This document shows, one piece after another, positions 1 through 4,835 of a stretch of DNA of 5,265 bases. The notes below the pieces were generated by a model. It had not been told where the DNA came from and made no database searches. It worked only from the letters and a program-made list of their open reading frames with translations. The position numbers were made by a program, and so were the translations under genes. Location: the NCBI GenBank assembly GCA_038211455.1, contig JBBQVP010000260.1, forward strand, positions 1-5,265, read 5' to 3'. Position 1 is the first letter of the stretch; the number at the start of each line of letters is the position of its first letter. This stretch comes from SZAS-79 sp038211455 (GTDB taxonomy: Bacteria; Pseudomonadota; Gammaproteobacteria; Burkholderiales; SG8-39).

Positions 1-521
1 GTCAGGTGCAGCGCCAACCGCTGCACGAAGGCTTGCAGTTCCATCTCGCTGGCGCCGGCCCGCGCCTTGCGCACCACGGTGCGAAAGGAGTCCACCACCA
101 CCAGGGAGGGTTTGGACGCCTCGACTTCCTTGATGATTTCCTCCAGCACCGCGCCCAGGTCCTTCTCCAGTACCAGGTCGCTCAGGTTGATGAAACGCAC
201 CGCCTTATTCAGCTTGGCCGGATCGAAAAAAGAATATTGCTGCTGGTAGCGCAGCATTTTCAACGCGGGTTCCCCCAGGACGGTGAAATAGAGCGCGGGC
301 TTCTGCGGGGTCGCGTTGGCGAACATGATTTGATGCGCCAGCGTGGTCTTGCCGGACCCCGGCGCGCCCGCGATGATATTGAAGGACAGTTCCGGCAGCC
401 CGCCGCCGAGGATGTCATCGAGGCCGCGAACACCGGTCGGCAGTTGGAGGATTTTTACTCTGCCCGCCCGGCTGGAAATCACTTTTCCTGGCGACGCGCC
501 CGCCGGGGTTTTATTTTTCAA
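1..521 (-). CDS. KaiC-like RecA-superfamily ATPase, C-terminus outside window
   Basis: The visible 173 residues form the N-terminal half of a KaiC/RAD55-type ATPase domain. A lead-in typical of the family (LPTGVRGLDDILGGGLPE, about residues 28-44) precedes Walker A GAPGSGKT at 52-59. Walker B is SLVVVDS at 139-145, with Asp144. These motifs imply ATP binding and probably hydrolysis by a cytoplasmic, likely oligomeric protein. The start is TTG at 521-519, chosen because AGGAGA (533-528) lies 6 bases upstream and no ATG fits better. The TTG overlaps the stop of the upstream gene as TTGA, so translation is probably coupled. The KaiC catalytic Glu-Glu pair after the second strand (TFEETP in cyanobacterial KaiC) reads TVLGEP here (residues 80-85). 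This is a KaiC-like protein, not evidence of a circadian clock: no kaiA or kaiB is in view. Whether it has one or two ATPase domains cannot be seen, because the gene leaves the window. Confidence 0.9.
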   Translation of the reverse strand, partial: MKNKTPAGASPGKVISSRAGRVKILQLPTGVRGLDDILGGGLPELSFNIIAGAPGSGKTTLAHQIMFANATPQKPALYFTVLGEPALKMLRYQQQYSFFDPAKLNKAVRFINLSDLVLEKDLGAVLEEIIKEVEASKPSLVVVDSFRTVVRKARAGASEMELQAFVQRLALHL

Positions 522-943
522 GGTGCTTCTCCTGTTGCAAAATTCGGGTCTTCGACCTTTGGCCAGATATCGCGCAGAAATTGCAGCGTCAACGCCGGTC
601 CGATGAAAGTCACCAGCAGTCCCGTGATCTGAGCCATGAGCACGACTTCGGCAGCCGCGGCCTCGCGTGGGTCAAGGTTCGTCTCCGGGCCCTCCAAAGA
701 CCCGTCGGCCCTGATGTGCAAGGCGGAAAGCGAGGGGGCGTCCTCGCCGGCCAGCGCCAGAGCGCGGGACAGGAGCGAGCGATACCCGCCGACGCCCACG
801 AGTTTGCCGAGCGGCCCGCGCAATTTTTCGCAGGCGCGGAAGGGCCCGGATTCTTTTGCGCCGGCGGGAATGCCCAAATCCGCCTCGCACGCGAGGATTT
901 TCCGCGCAAACGCTTTCAGCTTTGGGGTGGTGCTAACGGCCAT
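518..943 (-). CDS. Conserved-looking hypothetical protein coupled to the KaiC-like ATPase
   Basis: A 141-residue protein I do not recognise. It begins MAVSTTPKLK and has two cysteines, Cys19 and Cys38. A basic, glycine-rich middle (about 40-60, KLRGPLGKLVGVGGYRSLLS) is followed by a mixed stretch. A hydrophobic helix at about 99-124 (VVLMAQITGLLVTFIGPALT) could be one membrane span or a buried packing helix. The frame stays open upstream to an ATG at 1078. I chose the ATG at 943 because the upstream 45 residues are Arg/Ser-rich and coding-poor, and because an AAGG purine stretch (957-954) lies about 10 bases before it. The stop TGA (520-518) sits inside the TTGA that starts the ATPase gene, which implies a coupled operon. 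A regulatory or adaptor partner of the ATPase is an inference from that coupling alone. Confidence 0.75.
   Translation of the reverse strand: MAVSTTPKLKAFARKILACEADLGIPAGAKESGPFRACEKLRGPLGKLVGVGGYRSLLSRALALAGEDAPSLSALHIRADGSLEGPETNLDPREAAAAEVVLMAQITGLLVTFIGPALTLQFLRDIWPKVEDPNFATGEAP
528..533 (-). promoter_or_regulatory. Ribosome-binding site of the TTG-initiated ATPase gene
   Basis: AGGAGA on the minus strand, 6 bases from the TTG at 521-519. It lies inside the last codons of the upstream gene. This site decides the non-ATG start and supports start/stop coupling through TTGA. Confidence 0.7.
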
Positions 944-1063
944 GCGTTGGCTACCTTTCGCGAGGGGGCTGCGTTCGCCCGCGACAATAACAGAACAGCG
1001 CGACCGCAAAGCCGAGCCACGTGGAAGGCGCCTCGAATTATTGCCAGCCTGCAAACGGCCCTC

Positions 1064-1079
1064 TGTGCGTTTTAGCACA
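1064..1079. repeat. Inverted repeat TGTGC-N6-GCACA
   Basis: Two perfect 5-base arms (1064-1068 and 1075-1079) flank an A/T-rich hexamer, GTTTTA. The dyad lies 121 bases upstream of the chosen start of the minus-strand operon, where an operator could sit. There is no following T-tract on either strand, so it is not a typical terminator. A binding function is inference; dyads this short also arise by chance. Confidence 0.3.
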
Positions 1080-1169
1080 TAGTGGCATCGCTGCCAGCGG
1101 ATTTGTCCACAGGAGGGAGCGTCGGGAGGGGCGAAAAAATGCCTTTTCTCCGGCGCTAAATCATCAACT

Positions 1170-1197
1170 TATGATGGGCGAGATCCGCTCCTGGAGG
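1170..1197 (+). promoter_or_regulatory. Possible -10 element and ribosome-binding site ahead of a small ORF
   Basis: TATGAT at 1170-1175 is one mismatch from the consensus -10 hexamer. It overlaps a CATCA-N5-TGATG dyad (1162-1166 and 1172-1176) that could be an operator. GGAGG at 1193-1197 stands 7 bases before an ATG at 1205. No convincing -35 hexamer lies 16-18 bases upstream; the region is TTTTCTCC. The arrangement looks like a short-leader gene start, but the missing -35 means either an activator-dependent promoter or chance. Confidence 0.35.
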
Positions 1198-1204
1198 GGA
1201 CGCA

Positions 1205-1282
1205 ATGAAATTTAATTTTCCAATTGCGGAATACTTACGCTGCATCGGGCAGCTGAAACACCCCGGGCTCTCCGCTGATTAA
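1205..1282 (+). CDS. Possible 25-aa small ORF with a strong Shine-Dalgarno
   Basis: ATG to TAA, 25 residues: begins MKFNFPIAEYLRC and ends HPGLSAD. I do not recognise it. Support comes from the near-ideal GGAGG 7 bases upstream and the TATGAT hexamer about 30 bases upstream of the ATG. Against it, the first codons are far more A/T-rich than the neighbouring genes, the peptide has no membrane span or known motif, and the minus-strand frame 1525-1235 overlaps it. It could be a small protein, a leader peptide, or the 5' stub of a decayed gene. The same frame reopens after the stop and runs to 1579, which would fit a nonsense-truncated gene, although composition there favours the other strand. 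Confidence 0.3.
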   Translation: MKFNFPIAEYLRCIGQLKHPGLSAD

Positions 1283-1525
1283 CCCGCCGACGCCCATCAG
1301 CATCAGTGCGTTGCCCAGATGGATCTCCAGTTCCTGGAGGTCGAGATCCCCGTAGCGCTGAAACCCCATCGGGACATCCACTTTGCGCGCCCGCGACCCT
1401 ACGTTGACCCTCACGCCGATCAGGCCCTGATTGTTCGCGGCAACAGCAGGTGGGATACGCAAGATGCGTTGATCGTGCCCGCCGCGACCCGGGCGGTCTG
1501 TTCGCTGGCAAACAGGGACACCCAT
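1235..1525 (-). CDS. Possible hypothetical protein (96 aa) or gene remnant
   Basis: An ATG-to-TAA frame of 96 residues that I cannot assign. From about residue 31 on (AANNQGLIGVRVNV onward) the codons show a coding-like bias: third positions are mostly G/C, second positions clearly less so. The text alternates polar and hydrophobic residues (LDLQELEIHLGNALMLMGVGGLI). The N-terminal 25 residues are Arg-rich and less convincing, and no Shine-Dalgarno precedes the ATG. The frame stays open upstream to a TGA near 1597 without another normal start. This mix suggests the 3' remnant of a larger gene, or a small gene with a misjudged start. The opposite strand is also open in the exactly opposed frame. 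Confidence 0.3.
   Translation of the reverse strand: MGVPVCQRTDRPGRGGHDQRILRIPPAVAANNQGLIGVRVNVGSRARKVDVPMGFQRYGDLDLQELEIHLGNALMLMGVGGLISGEPGVFQLPDAA
1322..1342. repeat. Near-perfect 9-bp hairpin with a 3-base loop
   Basis: Arms GATCTCCAG (1322-1330) and CTGGAGGTC (1334-1342) pair along their whole length with one G-T wobble at 1324/1340. The loop is TTC. An alternative 7-base pairing, GGATCTC/GAGATCC (1321-1327 and 1343-1349), overlaps it. No T-tract follows on either strand, so an intrinsic terminator is unlikely. It could be an RNA structure or a protein-binding dyad. If the minus-strand frame is real, it may simply be its codons (Leu-Asp-Leu-Gln-Glu-Leu-Glu). Confidence 0.45.
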
Positions 1526-1569
1526 AGGTGCGGCGCCGCACCGAGTTTGTCCGGTACCCCGAATAAGCT

Positions 1570-1594
1570 CCGATCTTAGAGTTGCGGAGATCGG
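1570..1594 (+). promoter_or_regulatory. Hairpin overlapping the first ribosome-binding site of the plus-strand operon
   Basis: CCGATCT (1570-1576) and AGATCGG (1588-1594) are perfect inverted repeats, and a U-G pair (1577/1587) can extend the stem to 8. The GGAG ribosome-binding site (1586-1589) of the 25-aa peptide gene lies half in the 3' arm, with the ATG 2 bases beyond it at 1597. If this region is transcribed, folding would partly hide the site. That fits thermosensor-like or other translational control, but it is unproven. Confidence 0.4.
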
Positions 1595-1596
1595 TC

Positions 1597-1674
1597 ATGG
1601 GTAAATATGTGCTGGGCTGGCTTCTTGGTGTGCCATTTATCGTGCTTGTCATCGTCTATCTGATATTTAACTGA
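1597..1674 (+). CDS. 25-aa single-span membrane peptide
   Basis: ATG to TGA, 25 residues: begins MGKYVLGWLLGVPF and ends in a run of Val, Ile, Leu, Tyr and Phe before a final Asn. Nearly the whole peptide is one hydrophobic helix (about residues 5-24) with a single Lys near the N-terminus, so a one-span inner-membrane peptide is expected. GGAG (1586-1589) lies 7 bases before the ATG. The stop is 19 bases before the DUF883-type gene, so they are probably cotranscribed. I recall similar tiny 'GWLLGVP' peptides near stress-type membrane genes in proteobacteria, but no function is known to me. Its length puts it below usual gene-calling cut-offs. Confidence 0.75.
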   Translation: MGKYVLGWLLGVPFIVLVIVYLIFN

Positions 1675-1693
1675 ACATAACAAGGAGCATTTC

Positions 1694-2041
1694 ATGGATG
1701 CCAATTCCAACCGCAATTCTCCGAATTCCGGCACGATCCCCGGCAGCGGGGCGTCGGCCATAAGTCATGCTGCTGCCTCCACCCATGCGGCCATCGATGA
1801 CGCCGCGCGCAAGGCGCAGCCGGCGATCGACCGCGTCGTGGAGATCGCGCACGAGGCCACCGATAAGGTCGGCAGTGCGGGCGGACAGGCGGCGAACTGG
1901 CTCAACGAGCGAGGCGAGCAGATCGCGGTAACCCAGAAGAAACTGCTGGACGGCACCTGCGAGTACGTCTCTGCCAACCCGATGAAATCAATCGGCATGG
2001 CGCTTGTGGCCGGCTTTCTGGTCAGCCGCATCGCGCGTTGA
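1694..2041 (+). CDS. DUF883 (ElaB/YqjD)-like membrane-anchored protein
   Basis: This 115-residue protein has the DUF883 layout: a polar Asn/Ser/Ala-rich N-terminus (1-30), a long amphipathic, probably coiled helix (about 31-94, DDAARKAQPAIDRVVEIAHEA), and a single C-terminal anchor (about 96-112, starting NPMKSIGMALVAGFL) ending SRIAR. In Escherichia coli, ElaB and YqjD are tail-anchored inner-membrane proteins that bind ribosomes in stationary phase; the same role here is inferred from architecture. AAGGAG (1682-1687) lies 6 bases before the ATG. Its stop overlaps the next ATG by one base (TGATG), so translation of the YqjE-like gene is probably coupled to it. Family-level assignment is good; ribosome binding is not shown by sequence. 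Confidence 0.85.
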   Translation: MDANSNRNSPNSGTIPGSGASAISHAAASTHAAIDDAARKAQPAIDRVVEIAHEATDKVGSAGGQAANWLNERGEQIAVTQKKLLDGTCEYVSANPMKSIGMALVAGFLVSRIAR

Positions 2042-2439
2042 TGCCCGCTTCGTCGCCGCCGGGCTCGTCCCGTCCGGGGCTCACGGGCGCGCTGTCAAAT
2101 GTCGTGTCGGGCGCACGCCAGGTCGCCTCCGACCTGCTTGAACTGCTGGCCCTGGAGGCGCGCAGGGCCGGGCTCACGCTCATCTGGATGATTGCGCTTG
2201 GCCTGGCAACGGCTTTTCTCGGTGTCACGGCATGGCTGGCATTGATGGTGGTCCTTGCGCTTTGCGCCGTCGCATGGGGTCTGGGCTGGATTGGGGCATT
2301 TCTCGGACTGGCGGCCCTCAATTTGATTGGCGCATCTGTCACGGTCTGCGCGTGCATGAAGATCAGCCGGAACCTGCTGTTCAGCGCATCGCGCCGGCGA
2401 ATTTCGAACACGCTGGCCGGTCGTTCCCCCGCAGAATGA
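2041..2439 (+). CDS. yqjE: YqjE-like two-span inner-membrane protein (phage holin-3 superfamily)
   Basis: A 132-residue protein matching YqjE in length (about 134 in E. coli) and design. A polar N-terminus (1-25) leads into an amphipathic helix (27-45, ARQVASDLLELLALEARR), followed by two adjoining membrane spans (about 47-75 and 77-105) and a basic tail (SASRRR near 115-120). The 'holin' name reflects sequence similarity, not lysis. It follows a DUF883 gene, as in the E. coli yqjD-yqjE-yqjK order. I use the ATG at 2041; a TTG directly before it (2038) would add one residue. The stop overlaps the next start as ATGA (2436-2439). Molecular function is unknown. Confidence 0.8.
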   Translation: MPASSPPGSSRPGLTGALSNVVSGARQVASDLLELLALEARRAGLTLIWMIALGLATAFLGVTAWLALMVVLALCAVAWGLGWIGAFLGLAALNLIGASVTVCACMKISRNLLFSASRRRISNTLAGRSPAE

Positions 2440-2738
2440 TGCGCGCACCTTCCGACACGGACATCCTGCGGGCCGAGCAGCGCCTGGTGGCGTCCGAGCG
2501 CGAGGTCGCGCAGAGCATCGCGCGATTGCGTCTCGAATTCCGCGCCACCCTCGCTAAGCCGGCAACGCTCCTCGGGATCGCATGCGTGGGCGTGATCGCG
2601 GGCTATTCGGTGGGGCGGCATTTCGGCCGCGGTCCGAAGCCGGTCGAACGAATCGCGGTGAAATCGACCGCTTCGCTCGCAGGAAACGCTTTCGCTTTCC
2701 TGGTGCGCCATGGACTGCGGCACTGGCCTCCCTGGTGA
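2436..2738 (+). CDS. Small one-span membrane protein, YqjK-like by position
   Basis: A 100-residue protein with an N-terminal charged helix (about 8-40, rich in Arg, Glu and Ala), one hydrophobic span (about 42-58, PATLLGIACVGVIAGYSVG) and a basic tail ending RHWPPW. It is called YqjK-like because it follows DUF883 and YqjE genes and has a similar size and charge pattern; sequence identity to YqjK cannot be judged by eye. Two ATGs compete, 2436 (overlapping the previous stop as ATGA) and 2439; the first is listed. There is no clear Shine-Dalgarno, so expression probably depends on coupling to the upstream gene. It is the last gene of the operon. Confidence 0.75.
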   Translation: MMRAPSDTDILRAEQRLVASEREVAQSIARLRLEFRATLAKPATLLGIACVGVIAGYSVGRHFGRGPKPVERIAVKSTASLAGNAFAFLVRHGLRHWPPW

Positions 2739-2804
2739 TTCCCGCGATCTTCGAGCGCTACCCGCTGACCGAACCCGGGGCTGCGCGCGACTGCCTCGAC
2801 GGGA

Positions 2805-4343
2805 TCAGACCGGCAGTTTGAAGCCGCAGCCACTGCAGAAATTCACGCTCCCGGCGAGGCGTCCATCGGTCGCGCTGTAGGGCTTCATGTAAGCGCGGCA
2901 CGCGAGACAATGCGGCGGGGATTTTTCCGTCGCGGCTTCCACGGGCTGGCCGGCGCAGAAGGGACAGAATTTCAGCGCCTCGCGCGAATACACGTTTGCC
3001 TGGCATTTGGGGCAGGGGCCCACAAAGGCGGGCCGCGCCTTGACCTGCACCGCGGAGCGCTCGAACCCCGCCGCATCCATGAGCTTGCGTGCGCGCATCC
3101 CGGCGAGGCCCGCAAGCAGGCCGTCCGGGAGCACGGCGAGCCGCGTGTTGTAGAACGTGGCGATGTCGTTGAAGTAGCCGCGCGCAAGCGCGATGCGCTC
3201 CTCGGTCTGAGCAAGCTCCCGTTGCAACTTGGCGAACGGAGCCTGCGCCTTCAGCTGGGGATACGCCTCGGCCACGAGGCGGACCGGATTGGACAACGCC
3301 ACGGGGTCCGGGCCGGGTCTGCCGGGCGCGGTCGCGCCGCCCTGCGCGCGCATCGCCGCGAGCAGCGGCAGGACAATGCGCTCATGCTCGAGCAGGCCGT
3401 TCACCAGGTTCAGCAGGTTGGGCAGCAGGTCCGAGCGCCGCTTGAGCTCGACGTCGATGTTGGCCCATGCCCGGTTCACGCGCTGGCGCAGGTCGATGAG
3501 GCTGTTGAACAGCATGACGATCCAGCCCGCAAGCCACGCAAAGCCATACAGCGCAGCTGCCCGCACCAGGTGCGCGACGACCGGCGCCTGCGTCGGGTGC
3601 AGGTCCTGTTCGCGCAGGTAGACGCCGAGTGCCGCCATCGCCATCCCGGCCAGTCCGATCAGCCAGAACTGCCAGCGCAGCCCGCGGCTGACGCTTTCCT
3701 CCTTGCGCGTCGAGATCAGGAACACTGGGGCGCTGTCGTCCGCGGCAATCTCGGCCGCGACGATGTCGCGGCGCTGGCGCGCGTTGCCCACCACGAAGAT
3801 CCGCGAGTGCAGGCGGATCGCCTCCTCCTTGAACTCGCGGATCCGGTCGGATCCGGGAAGCTCCCGCGCAAACGCCTGGTCGTACAGCGGATCCGAAGGT
3901 CTGCACTTGCGGTTCAGGATCGTTTCGAGCTCGACTTCGGCGCCTTCAGGCCGGATCCGGATGGTGCCGCGGTCGTCCTTGAGCTCGAAGGGCACTGTAT
4001 CCACTGCGCCCTGCGCGACGGTCTCCCAGTCCGTCGTGGTCACGGTGCGCGTCTGGTTGTTGCCGTCGCTGTCCCTGTAGCTCTCGGTTTTGCTGCTGCT
4101 CTTCCGCTCGCGTACCGTGTAGCGGTAGTAGACGCACTCGACGCCGGCGAGGTGGCTTTTCATTGGCGCATCGCTTTCTGCCGTGCCTTTGAGCTCGACC
4201 AGCCCGATGAATACGCCGGCGGTCTTGGAAGTCGGCAGGTTGTCGATCAGCAGCTGGCGCCGGCCCGCGCGCAGGCTGAGCACAAAGCAGATCGCGACGA
4301 CCACGCCGGCTGCGGCGGGCAGCCAGTGCCAGACCTGGTCCAT
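2805..4343 (-). CDS. GIDE-LemA-zinc ribbon fusion membrane protein
   Basis: A 512-residue protein. A membrane span (about 8-27) is followed by a GIDE-like domain (about 43-210), recognisable by GLVELKGTAES, the CVYYRYTVRER strand and the threonine-rich TRTVTTTDWETV segment. Two more spans follow (about 224-243 and 260-280). A LemA domain (about 279-437) carries its signature FNSLIDLRQRVNRAWANIDV and KRRSDLLPNLLNLV. Two CxxC-CxxC ribbons end the protein: Cys444/447/460/463 and Cys479/482/503/506. The positive-inside rule (RAGRR after span 1, basic residues after span 3) puts the GIDE, LemA and zinc parts all in the cytoplasm. AGGGAGG (4355-4349) lies 5 bases before the ATG. Bacterial GIDE proteins are often labelled 'E3 ubiquitin ligase family' after human MUL1, but no RING finger is present, so ligase activity is not implied. 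Function unknown; envelope stress or membrane quality control is a guess. Confidence 0.85.
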   Translation of the reverse strand: MDQVWHWLPAAAGVVVAICFVLSLRAGRRQLLIDNLPTSKTAGVFIGLVELKGTAESDAPMKSHLAGVECVYYRYTVRERKSSSKTESYRDSDGNNQTRTVTTTDWETVAQGAVDTVPFELKDDRGTIRIRPEGAEVELETILNRKCRPSDPLYDQAFARELPGSDRIREFKEEAIRLHSRIFVVGNARQRRDIVAAEIAADDSAPVFLISTRKEESVSRGLRWQFWLIGLAGMAMAALGVYLREQDLHPTQAPVVAHLVRAAALYGFAWLAGWIVMLFNSLIDLRQRVNRAWANIDVELKRRSDLLPNLLNLVNGLLEHERIVLPLLAAMRAQGGATAPGRPGPDPVALSNPVRLVAEAYPQLKAQAPFAKLQRELAQTEERIALARGYFNDIATFYNTRLAVLPDGLLAGLAGMRARKLMDAAGFERSAVQVKARPAFVGPCPKCQANVYSREALKFCPFCAGQPVEAATEKSPPHCLACRAYMKPYSATDGRLAGSVNFCSGCGFKLPV

Positions 4344-4430
4344 GTGCGCCTCCCTGCGCTGGACTTGCCAATGCTCAGTCTATCTTTGCGGCAGACTCCC
4401 TAACGGCGGGCGCAGAAACCGACGCAATGC

Positions 4431-4835
4431 CTAGCCCTGCGGAATCCCGACGATCGCCTCGATCTCTACCTTCATCCCCGGGATCGCAAGTTCGCTGACA
4501 CCGATGAGCGTGCTGGCCGGGCGAGCCGCCCCGAAGTACTCCTGGCGCACCGGGTTGATCTTCTTCCGGTCGTTTACGTCGGTCAGGTAAACCGTGACGC
4601 GGAGAACGTCGGCGAACGTGGCGCCGGCAGCATCGAGGACGATCTTCATGTTCTCGAACACCTGCCGGGCCTGCGCCGCGGGGTCCTCGCTGACAACCCG
4701 CCCCTGCGCGTCGAGGGGCGGGATTCCTGAGATGTACAGCGTGTCGTCCCAGCGCACCGCATCGCAGTAGTGGCTGATCGGCGCTGCGAGCGCCGGGAGC
4801 AGGAACTCCCGGCGCCTTGCGGACTTGTCGCTCAC
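4431..4835 (-). CDS. RidA/YjgF/UK114-family protein, non-archetypal
   Basis: This 134-residue protein is a whole Rid domain: LYISGIPPLDAQGRVV (33-48), AAQARQVFENMKIVLDAAG (53-71), VTVYLTDVND (81-89) and VEIEAIVGIP (123-132). Archetypal RidA is a trimeric cytoplasmic deaminase that hydrolyses reactive enamine/imine intermediates from PLP enzymes. In my hand alignment to E. coli RidA, the key Arg105 (ARSCVEV) falls on Ser108 (ASTLIGV); an Arg lies three residues earlier, and the Glu120 equivalent is kept (Glu124). This fits Rid subfamilies lacking the arginine, some tied to specific catabolic pathways. The start is GTG at 4835-4833, overlapping the transporter gene stop as GTGA, with a weak AAGAAG upstream. 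It probably acts on the substrate, or an intermediate of the substrate, brought in by the TRAP system. Confidence 0.85.
   Translation of the reverse strand: MSDKSARRREFLLPALAAPISHYCDAVRWDDTLYISGIPPLDAQGRVVSEDPAAQARQVFENMKIVLDAAGATFADVLRVTVYLTDVNDRKKINPVRQEYFGAARPASTLIGVSELAIPGMKVEIEAIVGIPQG

Larger units (their letters stand above)
944..1204. other. Intergenic region with no gene recognised
   Basis: This stretch must hold the promoter of the minus-strand ATPase operon, and perhaps a plus-strand promoter. I see no good sigma-70 -35/-10 pair reading leftward; AATAAT- and TTATTG-like hexamers occur without a matched -35. It contains the TGTGC/GCACA dyad, two purine-rich Shine-Dalgarno-like runs on the plus strand (1112-1118 and 1124-1131) and a TATGAT hexamer. 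The open minus-strand frame up to 1078 is judged non-coding upstream of 943. Confidence 0.5.

Noticed and set aside
1..521. A circadian kai clock locus
   Set aside because: Only a KaiC-like domain is present, with an altered catalytic motif and no kaiA or kaiB in view.
6..632. A 208-codon plus-strand open frame
   Set aside because: It lies antisense to the ATPase, which has Walker A and B motifs on the minus strand; the plus-strand translation shows no motif.
944..1078. N-terminal extension of the 141-aa gene to an ATG at 1078
   Set aside because: The added 45 residues are Arg/Ser-rich with no coding bias, and the ATG at 943 has a better upstream purine stretch. Not excluded without homologues.
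1212..1652. A 146-codon minus-strand open frame
   Set aside because: It runs opposite to the 25-aa peptide gene and its translation is Arg/Cys/Ser-rich and non-protein-like. The neighbouring minus-strand frame 1525-1235 has better composition.
2041..2439. Phage lysis gene (holin) marking a prophage
   Set aside because: The protein is of the YqjE type within a chromosomal DUF883-YqjE gene set, and no endolysin or other phage gene is present.
2739..2804. Terminator between the convergent genes
   Set aside because: Only 5-base arms (TCGAG/CTCGA) far apart and no T-tract were found, so no intrinsic terminator can be supported in the 66-base gap.
4377..4397. AGTCT/AGACT inverted repeat in the gap before the GIDE-LemA gene, as terminator or operator
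   Set aside because: The stem is 5 bases with an 11-base loop and has no T-tract or good promoter hexamer nearby; this is chance-level.
2910..4403. A 497-codon plus-strand open frame
   Set aside because: It is the antisense of the GIDE-LemA-zinc gene. Its translation is rich in Arg, His and Gln with no domain, whereas the minus-strand frame shows clear LemA and zinc-ribbon motifs.
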